A DNA stretch of 64,000 nt from Vicia villosa (Eukaryota > Streptophyta > Magnoliopsida > Fabales > Fabaceae): positions 1 through 64,000 of the forward strand of contig NW_026705333.1 in assembly GCF_029867415.1 (NCBI RefSeq), written 5' to 3'. Shown in pieces: positions 1 through 10,641 of this stretch. The notes under the pieces were generated by a model. That model worked only from the letters and a program-made list of their open reading frames with translations. It had not been told where the DNA came from and searched no databases. The translations under genes were made by a program, and so were the position numbers. How positions within the stretch are numbered: the first letter of the stretch is position 1; every line of letters starts with the position of its first letter.

Positions 1-408
1 TAAGAACTTAGCAAGTAAACCCTTGACTCCACTCTTTGTTTCCCAATTGGACTCGATTTCTGACTTTCGTAAATGTAAGGCAGCAGCAATGATTTTAGGT
101 TTTGGAATCTTTTCTAAACCAGTGAAAGGTAATTGATCTCGAACAGGTAACCCAATTAGTTCAGAGAACTCTTCCAAGGTGGGTACTAGCTGGTAATCAG
201 GAAATGTAAAATAATGATGTTCAGGATCGAAGAACTGGAACAGGACTCGTATCATGTCTTCATCAAATTTTGAAGTAACCAAATGGAGTAGGTGACCGTG
301 CTTTTCGGTGAATTGAGTGTTTCTGGGAAATTCTGATATTAAGTCCTTAAGTTCAGATGGTGCTGTTGAGATGTTGATTCGGATGTAATCTCTGGTAGCG
401 GGAGCCAT
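1..408 (-). CDS. ORF1 protein (DUF7745-like) of Ogre-like element A, cut by the window edge
   Basis: An open frame of 136 codons starts at an ATG at 408-406 and runs off the left edge without a stop. It begins MAPATRDYIRIN and carries the block FTFPDYQLVPTLEEFSELIG near residues 78-97. The same block recurs in ORF1 of element B (28867-29350). This is the conserved part of DUF7745-type proteins, which in legume genomes accompany Ogre-type retrotransposons as an ORF upstream of gag. Known from the family: the function is unknown. Inference: the pattern of acidic, Leu/Thr-rich TLEE followed by a G-L/F-P-V turn resembles the plant mobile domain of MAIN/MAIL proteins. The ORF lies behind a complete LTR and primer-binding site, so it is the first ORF of element A. 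No break is visible in this part, unlike the copy in B. Confidence 0.75.
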   Translation of the reverse strand, partial: MAPATRDYIRINISTAPSELKDLISEFPRNTQFTEKHGHLLHLVTSKFDEDMIRVLFQFFDPEHHYFTFPDYQLVPTLEEFSELIGLPVRDQLPFTGLEKIPKPKIIAAALHLRKSEIESNWETKSGVKGLLAKFL

Positions 409-1077
409 TACCTGCAACAACAGAACAAAAGTAAACTCTTCGATCCTTGAAATGATTGGTGAGAAAATGATATGTTTATGATGCTTATGATGTCATGATG
501 TCAAACATGTGGCACACACAAACAAATCACACAATAGCCTTAGGTTTAAAGGCTTGCACGAGGTTTATATGTGATACCCTCCCCGCTGAAGTTGAGTTGG
601 TTTAAACCTGTCTTAAAATAGTATTCGGGTTCTATGATCCTTGGAGACAACATCTCAATACGGCACTCGGACGGCCGATCAAAACATCCCTCGAGGATAA
701 CCAACTTTGATCAACTTCAAAGCCAGTCACTTAATAGGCCACAAGTCAAGTTCAACTAAAGGTTCTAAGACAAATTAGTGTTTAATGACATTTCGGAAGC
801 CTAACATACTCCTTGATCATTTTCAAGGGATATCAGTATAGACCAAAGTGTCGCACTAACGGTGACTACCAGATCAACCATATCGGTACATGCCGTACGG
901 TTTCCTTGGTCTATTGTCACATACTTAAGGTATCTCGAGATTCGGGTTAGAATCTTTCACACAAGTAAATACCCAAACAAACCTTTTGAAAAATAAAACA
1001 ATCAAGACAAGCAATTGAAAACATCGAAGTGATCTAAACTCTAAGGTAACCCCTTTTGAAAACATTTTGTTTTTGAA
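409..1077 (-). other. untranslated leader of element A between primer-binding site and ORF1
   Basis: About 670 bp without a credible gene lies between the primer-binding site and the ORF1 start. Its spacing and general composition match the 29351-30116 leader of element B, which supports a shared Ogre-type layout. No splice sites or further motifs could be assigned. Confidence 0.6.
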
Positions 1078-1097
1078 TTCCCCAGCAGAGTCGCTAG
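1078..1097 (-). other. primer-binding site of element A
   Basis: Read on the minus strand the site is TAGCGACTCTGCTGGGGAAT, directly downstream of the LTR end. It matches the Ogre-type site expected to begin TGGCGACT, with one G-to-A change at position 2. From memory, the primer reported for Ogre is a tRNA-Arg. Five bases (minus strand gaac plus the boundary) separate it from the LTR end at 1101. Confidence 0.7.
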
Positions 1098-1270
1098 TTC
1101 TGTCGTCCTCGGTTTTTTTTCGTGGGATACGAACTGAATCTTCTTTATTTTTTTGCGTTTATGAAAATCAGAGAGTCGCCACCAACTTTTATTTTATCCA
1201 ATTAAGGAAAGGTTTATAAAAGAAACAGAAAAAGACCTTTAAGAGATTTTAGGTTCGGGGATAGGTTATA

Positions 1271-1316
1271 CAAAGGGAAGGTATTAGCACCCCTTTGTAT
1301 CCATGGTTATCCATGG
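1271..1316 (-). promoter_or_regulatory. conserved double hairpin near the end of LTR A
   Basis: Two adjacent stems: caaaggg (1271-1277) with ccctttg (1291-1297), and ccatgg (1301-1306) with ccatgg (1311-1316) around a four-base loop. The same pair of stems occurs in four other Ogre-like LTRs of this window at similar distance from the LTR end (170-215 bp here). Role unknown; an RNA element of the leader or 3' end is an inference. Confidence 0.6.
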
Positions 1317-4300
1317 GCTCTTAATTGCTTAGCTCTCTTGTTTGAATCATTTGTCTTGCTTTGAAATGCTTGTATGTGGTTTTAAATACTTTTGTAAAGA
1401 ATTAACTTTGTAATGATCCTTGTGCGGATGTATACAAAGTGTTTTATCTTTCGAAAGATGTTTGATGGTTTGAAAAAAAGATTTTTAACTTTGTAATGAT
1501 CCTTGTTCGAATATATACAAAGTGTTGTCTTTTTTGAAAGTTTTGTTTGATTTGAGCAAGCAATTAGGAGATCTACCCTAAGTTCATAAGGTCTTTTCCC
1601 ATTTCTTTTAGAAAATTCTCCTTTGACAGGATGTAAACAAAAGTTTGGATTTGTATTTGAAACGGTGGAATTGATTTTGAAAAGAGCAACAGAAGGGATT
1701 ACCCTAAGAGGTGCAAGTGTGATTGTGTTTTGTTTCAGATATATTTGTCTTTGAGATTAGTGATCTAACGCTTCAGTTTTTGTTCATGACATACACGCAG
1801 TTTTATATGTACAGAAATTAAAGTGCGGGAATGTAAAATGCGGAAAGTAAATCTACGCTATTACATCGATTGTGCGGGAAATGTAAACTACGCTATTTAC
1901 ATGAATTTGACAACCTATACACTTATCTATGAATTTAAATTGCAATAAGATAAAGGGAAAATGTTTTTGGATTTTTGATGATTGATTTTAATTAGAATTA
2001 ATGCATGATTAATTTAATTAAATGAGAAAAAGGTAGAAATAAAATTTAAACCTAAAAATTAAGTCTAAAATAGGTTCATATTGCTTGTTAATTAATTTTA
2101 AAATAAACTTAATTTTTTTTGGGATTTTTGAAATTGTTTTTTTGAAATTACTAAGTTAATTAACATATAATTATACAAATAATTATACACATAAAATTAA
2201 ACTTAAAGAGAAAAATATTCTAAATATGTACAAAATTAGTTTATAATATATAAACTCAATTTAATAAAATGAAATATTTTTTTCTGATTTTTTGATAGGT
2301 TAGAAATAATTTAAATGAAATATATGAATATATATTGATTAATTAAACAAAATATATTAATTATTAAGAAAAATAAAATATTTTTGTGTCAAAAATTAAT
2401 ACAATATTTTATTAACCTAAAAATATTTTTTGTGTATTTTTTTTATTTTTAAAAATATTTTTAAATAATTTCACAAAGAGAATTAAATAAAATAGAAAAT
2501 ATATTAAATTATGATTCTGTGTGGCAAAGCTTTGAGAGTCCATGGTGCGCTGTAGCTTCTGGCACGTTGGATGAAACTTTAATGAGATCTAAGGACTGAT
2601 GGTGAGAGGGTACATGCTAACGCGTGTTTCATGTCACACGTGATCCATCTGCAAATGAAAATCAAAACGCGCGCGAACCAATTTGAATCAGCCAATCAGG
2701 AGATGACACCTCGTCGTCTTTTTCCTCTCGCCTCTACTTTTAACAGCGTTTTTTTACCAAAAGCGCTGTAATACACCTCCTTCATCCCTGTAAAATAACG
2801 AATAGGGGCAAACCTATACAAAAATATTTCGCGACATGTCCATTTGACTCGTCCAGATCCACTGAACTTGAATATGCCTCTGGTTTATTCTAATTTTGCC
2901 TAAATCGAGGGATCCCATTTCGAGCTCCAAGAACCCTAAAATGGTATATGCTTCAAACCTTCATAAAAATTAAATTAAAGCTCCAGAAACGATCAGGGCA
3001 CAAAACTAAACACAAATATGGGATTACATCTTATTGAATATGCATGAATAATAGTATTTTTGTAAATTTCAGTTTGGACAAACCGTGAGCTTTTGAGCTC
3101 GATTCAGTGAGCTTCAAGGCTTGAAATTGATTTGGAAAGGTTCAATGATGTTCAGGGATCGAGTTTAAGTATTTAATTTGGATTGAATTTAGCTGAAACT
3201 TAAAATTCGAATTTCAAATTTCTTGCAAAATTTCAAGTATGATACAAGTGTGTTACAAGCATGGATTTGATTCTGAATTCGTGTGTTTTTTCTTACTGAA
3301 GTGTTCTACTTCATTTATAAGCAATGAATGTGCTGCAAAGCTAAGCTATCTTGCATTGATGATCTTTGAACCTTTGAATTTTTTAATATAAAAATCTTTG
3401 AATTCTTTGGCCATGGCTTTGAATTTTCTTCACCCTCTTGCTCTAGGCCTGCTGTACCATCTCTATGTTGCAGAAGTTAAGCTACCTTGGTGACTCAAGC
3501 AAAAGACAAAAGCTTTGGATAATGATCTTGCACCATTTCTTTTTAATTTAATTTTAAAGGTAATAAAATTAAATTAAAAAAGAAAAAAAATGTTATGGGC
3601 CCAATGTTGGTCGTGGAAGCCCTTTAACATTATTGGGAACATGTTTGGATCATGAAAACTTGGCCTCTTTTGGAAAAAAAATCATTTTGATCAATGCTAG
3701 TTTCATGCATTTTCCCAAAAAATAGCTAACTTCAACAAGGCATATCTCCCTCAATTTTGATCATATGAAAGAGTTCTTGTACTTTTTAGAAACCTCAAGA
3801 TGTCCTCTACAAGCTACTTTGGAAACTTTTTTGCATTTGGAGAAGTTATCTTGATGTTATGGCCTTTGACAAAAAACCACTTTTTGTTGACTTTGAAAAT
3901 GACCTGTAATGTCCTGGCTCATATTTTTCAAATGGTGAATCCAATGACCATGGGATCAATTGCATTTGAAATATAATTGAATTTCCTTCAAAACAAGCTT
4001 TGTTTGGAATTTTTTGAATGAACGAGGAGAGAGTTATGGCCGGTCAAAGTTCAGTTGACTTTTTAGGAGAAAACCCTAATTTTGAAACTTAGGGTTTTGT
4101 TGATTTCTGATCTTTTCTTGATGAATTATGATCAACCATTGATCAAATGATGAATCTTTTGACAAAATATGGATGTTGACAAAAAAAATCATTTTTGACT
4201 GTCTGTTGACTTTTCGGTCAAACTGGTCGTCTGTTGACTGTTTGAGCTGCTGACTGTGCGTCTGAGCGAATTGAAGTTTGAAAATTTGTCTGGTGGTACT

Positions 4301-5202
4301 TTGAGACATATGGAGGTCCATGAAATCCATTTGAGGTCTCAAAAAAACTTGTTCTCCTGAAAAAAACAAAAACCCTAGTTAGGGACTGTTTGTGTAGGAG
4401 ACAGTTAAGCGTACCTGATTTTTGTGCAGTGTTGAGTCTCTGCTGATCATGTGATTATCATAAGACTTCTAGAACAAAAATCTTGGAATTTTGAAATGCA
4501 AAAGATTGATTTGATTGATGGTACAAAACACGGAGAATCGTGTTGTCAGCGGGTTTGACTGTCAACTGGCTGTCCGGGCATTAACGTAACAGTTAAAGTG
4601 AAAATTCAACAGTTAAAGTTAATTTTTCCTTTTTGTTTTTTTGTTGTGTTAATGGTGAAAATTTATTTACCTGAGCTGTTAGAAAAACACAAACATAATA
4701 AATAAATAGAATATACTGTACGTGAACGAAATTACCGATAATAACCTTGAAAAATATTTAATGCACAGAAAAATAAATATTTAACTAGCAGAAAACACAC
4801 ATAATATTATCTTAATAATTAAACGATAGTACGACAGATAGTACGACATTTAATACTGACAGTACAAATATTACATAATATAATGAACAGTACGACAAAT
4901 AAAATAAACGGTACATTATTTGAAAGCGAAAGATACGACAAACTTTAAAAATGACGATTAAAAACCCATGCTATAAATAACAACATATAGATGAACGGGA
5001 GCGTAAGCAACCCAGGTCCGCATTTTTCAGGACTATGCAGACAGAAAAAGGACATGATCATCACCAAAACAGTGATGACCATAAGAAAAAACGTATCCAT
5101 CCACTTTGCCATTTTTGCCGGGGAAGAAGAGAAAATAATTATGAGGTAGAAGTTTGAGAAATGAGTGAAATTTGATGTGAGAATTTATGAAAAAAATAAG
5201 GG

Positions 5203-5212
5203 GTATTTATAG
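5203..5212 (-). promoter_or_regulatory. TATA box of LTR A
   Basis: Minus-strand CTATAAATAC, about 480 bp inside the LTR start. The same type of box is at comparable places in LTRs B, D, E and G. Transcription would start roughly 30 bp to the left. Assigned by motif and position only. Confidence 0.5.
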
Positions 5213-6299
5213 AGTGAAAAGAAGGATAGAGACGTTGGGGAATGAAGTGATACCGTACAAAAAAGAAAATTTGAGTGCTAGTAGGATTTGAAAGAAAGTG
5301 TATGGTAGGGTTTGAAAAGAAAGATGTATGGAATAAAGTTAAGATTTGATTTGAAAGAAAGAGATTTGAAAAGAAAGGAAAAGATTTGAAAACAATAGTA
5401 TAGTGAAAAAATTAGTGGGAAACAAAAAACTAATAATAATTTAATCGTTACCAGTACAGTCTGAATCCCCGGACTTTGCGCCTGCAAAATTTAATTCTGT
5501 ACCAATTGCGTCAGTACTATTTATCTGCAAATAAATCTCAAATAAATAGCGTGTGAAGTGATAAACAGTATTTGGCGTTTGTGTAAGAATAAATTCAACA
5601 GCGAACCAAGATTATATGAAACTCCCAATTTTTAGACAGAAGTCTGTTGCCTTCTTTTTTGAAAAAGATGCGGGCAAATTTTGGGGTATAACAGATGGTC
5701 AGTGAAGGATGTTCTCGGATTTAAATTCAATGGACATTTATCAGAAGCTTGATAAAATCATAGCGACTACACGATAAATCTCCATAAGTCTTAAATTAAC
5801 CGCATACAATTCTCTTCCATATTTGATCTTTTTTTATTCGGGACACGAAATATTGCGCTATGTTAAGCAGATCGCCAAGTGAATTATGTAGAAATCACCC
5901 TACAACGACGCCGGTCAAAATTTTATGTGCTAATGCATGCGAGAGAAGCGATATGTAGATCACTCTCCGAAAGCAATACCGCACGAAAAGAAAAAATAGG
6001 GAGTGATCTAGTCTTTACCAAGAATCCATAAGAATTCTCAAGGTATTAAGACTTTCATCGATCAAAATAAAAAGAAATAAAAGATGGAACCACATTCAAA
6101 AGCTCATTTCATCCATAATTTCAATCACTTAATATTGCGGATTTGGATTCTCGTCCTATCGACTCCCTAAGTCCATTGAAATTAGAGAGAAATTAGGCCT
6201 CTAACTTGTGATTCAAAGAAAATATCAAAAGAATGGAGTAGAAGGAGAGTTAGAACCAAAAACAAGTCAAAAACCACAAAAACAAGCATTCTGCCTTAA

Positions 6300-6407
6300 G
6301 GAAATCGATTTCCCTCTACAGGAAATCGATTTCCTGCCTTCAAACTTCAAAAACAGGCGCAAAAAACAGAGTGGAAATCGATTTCCCTCTGGAGGAAATT
6401 GATTTCC
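6300..6407. repeat. cluster of four GGAAATCGATTTCC palindromes in LTR B (3' copy)
   Basis: Copies at 6300-6313, 6321-6334, 6373-6386 and 6394-6407; the last is changed to ATTGAT in its centre. Two further copies lie at 7106-7119 and 7127-7140. The 5' LTR has the same six, and there a different copy (32258-32271) is changed. Both changes hit the central CpG, as methylated cytosine decay would. Confidence 0.85.
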
Positions 6408-6854
6408 TGCGCACAGTTTTGAAAAAAAACAGCATTATGCACTATAAAACTCAATTTAGACAAACATACAAACACCTTATGATCACATATCCATTGGAGC
6501 ACAAATTTTCCACCAATTCACCATCAAATAGGACCAATATAGCATCAAAGATGCATTGAACACAAGCAACAAAGATCTACATCTTAGAGTTTAGGAATTT
6601 ACCAATTCTTGAACCAAATGTTGAAGTAGCTTCAAGAACAAGCACAAAATGTGTAGATCCTCCAAAATTGGAGATGAACAAACAAAGAAAAGAGTGAAAT
6701 GTAGGAGGTTTAGTTCAAAACTAGTAAGATTCAATGTGAATCTCACTAATTCTATGAAAATGAACTTTGGGTGAGGGTTTTGGAAAGGGTGAGAAATGAA
6801 TTTGCAAGTACTTTTTTGGCTCTCCAAGCTTGAGAAATGGGGGAGTAGAGACCT

Positions 6855-6864
6855 CTATTTATAG
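6855..6864 (-). promoter_or_regulatory. TATA box of the 3' LTR of B
   Basis: Minus-strand CTATAAATAG, identical to the copy in the 5' LTR at 32791-32800. The predicted start is about 30 bp left, upstream of the palindrome cluster at 6300-6407, so that cluster would be in the transcribed leader. Confidence 0.55.
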
Positions 6865-7401
6865 GATGGGAGCAAGAGTAGTGGTAATTTGGTCTTTTTG
6901 CTCCTGGTTGATTAACTTGTGTTTAATTGGTGTTTAAATGGTATTTAAATGGTAAAAATGGTAAAATGGGGTTTAAGTGGGTTTAATGAAAGGAATTAAT
7001 TTTGGTGAGGTGGAAAATTGGTAAAATGACAAAAATTATCAAAGAAAATAGGTGCCAAAATGATGTCACACTTCCCTCCTTATATTTTTTTGAATTTTGC
7101 CCTAGGGAAACCGATTTCCCCCTTGGGTAAATCGATTTCCATCTTCAAAATTTTCAAAAATTGCTTTCTTGCATTGTTTTGATTTTTTCCCGATCTTTTA
7201 CCTGTAAAATATAAACAAAGGAGACAAAATACATATTTTTGGATTTTGGTTAGTATAAAACAAATAAAAAGCAAAAAGTGCTTGATGATTCCCCTAAGAG
7301 ATAAACACAGTATCAAGAATGGAGTCTCACAATGGTGCTCTTGATTGATGATTAAACTACAACCAATGTATGATCTTAGGGTCAAAAATTAGGGTATGAC
7401 A

Positions 7402-7559
7402 GATGCCCCTAATTAAGTTTCTTCGATCCGGAAATACGATGATTGTAAATCTTCGTTTTGACGAGATTGAAGAGACTTAAATATATAAAATACACAATTT
7501 TTGAACCTAAGATGCAATGCAATGCTTAATGAATGCATATGATGATGATGAAACAGAAC
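7402..7559 (-). other. end of the 3' UTR of B with presumed polypurine tract
   Basis: The minus strand reads TTAATTAGGGGCATC directly before the 3' LTR start at 7401. The short GGGG run is the only candidate polypurine tract. Nothing else is recognisable up to the repeat region. Confidence 0.4.
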
Positions 7560-7794
7560 ACCACTGGGGAAAAAGAACTCCACTGGAGAAAACAAATGTC
7601 TTGCGGGAAGAACTCCACTGGGGAAACAAGACTTTGTTGGAGAGACGAGATTTTGATGGGGAAAGAAACTTCACTGGGGAGAATATTTTGCACCAGAGAG
7701 GTTAAAGCATCACCTTTCACTGGGGATGAGGAGAAAAGGGGGCATCCTCTTTCACTGGGGATGAGAAAATATGCATCCTCTTTCACTAGTTAAT
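7560..7794. repeat. degenerate CCACTGGGG-type repeats in the 3' UTR of B
   Basis: The core (t/c)CACTGG(g/a)G recurs about eight times at irregular spacing (for example caccactggggaaa, ctccactggagaaa, tttcactggggatg). It merges into the regular array to the right, which shares the CCACTG core. ORFs on both strands here are by-products of the repeats. Confidence 0.7.
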
Positions 7795-8625
7795 CAGAAT
7801 ACCAATCTTTCATTAACAGAAAACAACACCATCGTCCCACTGATGATATGAATAGAAATGCATCGACGTACCACTGACGATGAAAATATAATAATATACA
7901 CCAACGTTCCACTAAAGGTGAGCTACCAACGTTCCACTGGAGGTAGAAAAGAGATATACACCGACGTACCACTGACGATGAAGATATAACAAAATACACC
8001 CACGTTCCACTGAAGGTGAGCTACCAACGTTCCACTGGAGATAGAAAAGATATATACATCGACGTACCACTGACGATGAAGATATAACAAAATACACCCA
8101 CGTTCCACTGAAGGTGAGCTACCAACGTTCCACTGGAGGTAGAAAAGAGATATACATCGACGTATCACTGACGATGAAATATACCAATGTTCCACTGGAG
8201 ATATAAAAGGGATATACCATCGTACCACTGACGATAACATATACCAACGTTCCACTGGAGGTATTAAAGAGAAATACATTGACGTACCACTGACGATGAA
8301 GATATAACACAATACACCAACGTTCCACTGAAGGTGAGCTACCAACGTTCCACTGGAGGTAGAAAAGGGATATACTGTCGTACCACTGACGATGAAGATA
8401 TAACACAATACACCAACGTTCCACTGAAGGTGAGCTACCAACGTTACACTGGAGGTAGAAAAGGGATATACTGTCGTACCACTGACTATAACATATACCA
8501 ACGTTCCACTGAAGGTATGAATAAAAACATATCGACGTACCACTGACGATGAAATATAACAAAATACACCAACGTTCCACTGAAGGTGAGAAGAGATGCA
8601 CCGACGTACCACTGACGGTGGAGAG
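7795..8625. repeat. 98-bp higher-order tandem repeat (minisatellite) in the 3' UTR of B
   Basis: Subunits built on accAACGTTCCACTGgAGGT and accGACGTACCACTGACGATG alternate. The full unit recurs with a 98-bp period (the ccaacgttcc/cccacgttcc anchor at 7901, 7999 and 8097), then with insertions and deletions further right. The variants AACGTTCCAC and GACGTACCAC mark two subunit classes. The array sits between integrase and 3' LTR. Established for Ogre and relatives: this 3' region is hypervariable and has seeded satellite repeats. Long ORFs on the minus strand through it are produced by the periodicity. Confidence 0.9.
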
Positions 8626-9660
8626 CAATCAATAACACTTTGCTTTTCTTTTCAAAGATTGAGGGTGCAAACACAAATGCACAATCTCAACGTTCATCAT
8701 CTAGCGACCAAAATTCAATCCATGGCCAAATGGAAAGACGCTGCCAAATAAGATTGGACCAAGTGAGGGAGAAACTCACTGGGTTTCTGTTCGTAAGCAT
8801 TTTGAACATTATAACTAAAACATATTATCCACATAGAAACAAATTCAGTGGGGATTTCAAGGAAAGTGAGTGTTTTCTGCCTAAAGACACTCTAAATGAA
8901 CGAGGAATCTGATTGACAGTAAACTTCATGATAGCAAATGTGAATGCATGACTGTTTTTGATGCATGTTAATGATGCATATGCTGCCAAAACTTAGCACA
9001 AGGATTAACTCAAGAGATAGAGTACAAGAAATAGCATGATCAAGCATGTCTCAAGCTGAGCACTCGAGGTATCATTCACAAATAATGAGCAGAAATTGCT
9101 ACAACAAGCTTTTGATGGCTTCAGAATAAATGCTACCCAATACTGAGGAAACATTGGAGCTGAGAGACCAACATTGCTGGGTTCTACATCATATTCGAAC
9201 CAGGCCAAAGGTACACCAATTGGAATACATTCTTCCTCTTTTACACATGAATACATCAACATATCCATTCCTTGTAATGCACTCATGAATCAAAATAAAA
9301 CCTTTTTTATATTTTTCAAAAAAGGATTTTGTTGAGATCAATTTTCTCTTTGTTTCAAAAATTACTATCAACAATAAATGACATTTTTAAGGGATATGAA
9401 AGAAATAAGATTGCCAATAACGGGTAAAGGCTCAAACTTTATTAATAGAATGGTAGCCTGCAAAAGGCAAGACCCCATGGATGATTACAAAGTTTGGAAA
9501 GTGGTAATTTTGTGGAAAAGGTACATTGAAATGTAATGAACCCATCCTCTCTCTCAACTTGGAATTCCTGAGCAAAGGCTTCCGTTGAAATGTGTTGAAC
9601 TTCTCATGATAAACAGATGACTGCTGATGATCAAGTATTGTCTGATGTAGTTACTTGCCA
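8626..9660. other. 3' UTR of B, no gene seen
   Basis: About 1 kb of unique-looking sequence between the minisatellite and the hairpin repeats. Short ORFs on both strands have no recognisable domain and are interspersed with stops. No function assigned. Confidence 0.5.
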
Positions 9661-9680
9661 TGAATCCCTAACTTTTTATT

Positions 9681-9823
9681 GGACCGCCCTTTCGGGTTTT
9701 CAGTCCACCGGGTATTTTATTCTGTTTATGTCTCTAATTTTTGCCTGGACCGCCCTTTCGGGTTTTCATCCCACCGAGACGCTCCTTTTTGCCTAAGCCG
9801 CCCTTTCGGGTTTTCAACTTAGC
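9681..9823 (-). repeat. three hairpin repeats directly behind the integrase of B
   Basis: The core CCGCCCTTTCGGGTTTTCA occurs at about 9684, 9750 and 9798. It is flanked by ggac/gtcc in the first copy, gga/tcc in the second and taag/ctta in the third, so the flanks stay complementary although the bases change. An inner CCG/CGG pairing is constant. The repeats lie within 160 bp of the integrase stop, in the transcribed 3' UTR. Confidence 0.75.
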
Positions 9824-9843
9824 GAGCTGTTCTTTTATTATTT

Positions 9844-10635
9844 TTAGGAGAAGTATTTCTTGACTACATCAGCATTCACGGGACGTGGGAGCTCCTCTCC
9901 ATCCATAGTTGCAAGAATTAATGCACCTCCAGAGAAGGCTTTCTTAACAACATATGGACCTTCAAAATTAGGAGTCCACTTGCCCCTTGAATCGGAGGTG
10001 AAAGACAAGATCCTTTTGGGCACGAGGTCGCCTTCTCTGAATACACGAGGTCGAACCTTCTTATCAAAAGCTTTCTTCATTCTTTTCTGGTATAGCTGAC
10101 CATGGCATAAAGCCGTCATTCTCTTTTCTTCTATCAAATTCAATTGATCAAACCTGCTCTGACACCACTCAGCCTCAGATAACTTGGTTTCCATTAAAAC
10201 TCTCAATGACGGAATCTCAACCTCAATAGGGAGCACTGCTTCCATGCCATAAACCAAAGAAAAGGGAGTTGCCCTGGTTGAGGTACGAACAGATGTACGG
10301 TACCCATGCAAAGCAAATGGGAGCATCTCATGCCAGTCCTTGTACGTAACAACCATCTTTTGCACAATCTTCTTAATATTCTTATTTGCTTCTTCAACAA
10401 CTCCATTCATCTTTGGCCTATAAGGCGAAGAGTTGTGATGTTCAATCTTGAAGCTTTCACACAGTTCTCTCATCATACTGTTATTCAGATTTGAACCATT
10501 ATCAGTAATGATCTTGTTTGGTACACCATATCTGCAGATGATGTTGTTCTTGATGAATCTAACCACAACTTGCCTTGTCACATTAGCATATGAAGCAGCT
10601 TCTACCCACTTGGTAAAGTAATCAATTGCTACCAA
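9844..10635 (-). pseudogene. integrase core and C-terminus of element B
   Basis: The frame holds the DDE core of a Ty3/gypsy integrase: AIDYFTKW (first Asp), ITDNGSNL (second Asp) and the Glu in NGVVEEANKNI, followed by the C-terminal region FEGPYVVKKAFSGGAL. The stop follows VKKYFS. It is separated from the upstream zinc-binding part by one in-frame TGA (near 10636-10641) at a place where a CGA would keep the frame, so the break is a single nonsense change. Integrase inserts the element's cDNA into host DNA in the nucleus. Ending VKKYF is typical of the Tat/Ogre lineage. Confidence 0.88.
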
Positions 10636-10641
10636 GATGAA

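Larger units (their letters stand above)
1101..5693 (-). mobile_element. 5' LTR of Ogre-like element A (about 4.6 kb)
   Basis: On the minus strand the LTR starts TGTTATACCCCAAAATTTGC at 5693 and ends GACGACA at 1101, next to the primer-binding site. The TG...CA termini, 4,593 bp length, an AT-rich middle (about 1970-2510) and the double hairpin near its end (1271-1316) are typical of Ogre-class LTRs. Its right flank (from 5694) is the interior of the 3' LTR of element B. The same flank is continuous in B's 5' LTR at 31630, so A is a later insertion and gatgg (5694-5698) is the predicted target duplication. ORFs inside it are short and unsupported. Confidence 0.85.
5694..7401 (-). mobile_element. 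3' LTR of element B, 5' part only (cut by element A)
   Basis: It starts TGTCATACCCTAATTTTTGA (minus strand, 7401) and matches the 5' LTR copy from 33338 to 31630 with only scattered substitutions. At 5694 it is cut by element A; the remaining part must lie left of the window. It contains a TATA box (6855-6864) and six copies of a GGAAATCGATTTCC palindrome. The short ORFs on either strand here are not supported as genes. Confidence 0.85.

Noticed and set aside
6208..6559. Plus-strand frames over the palindrome cluster
   Set aside because: Opposite to the transcription of LTR B and produced by repeated ATCGATTTCC words.
7795..8625. Regular repeats reminiscent of a CRISPR array
   Set aside because: Plant nuclear context; units abut without unique spacers and vary in sequence. 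This is a minisatellite in a retrotransposon 3' UTR.
7912..8628. Long minus-strand frames (up to 229 codons) through the minisatellite
   Set aside because: They are periodic by-products of the 98-bp repeat, occur in several phases and have no domain.
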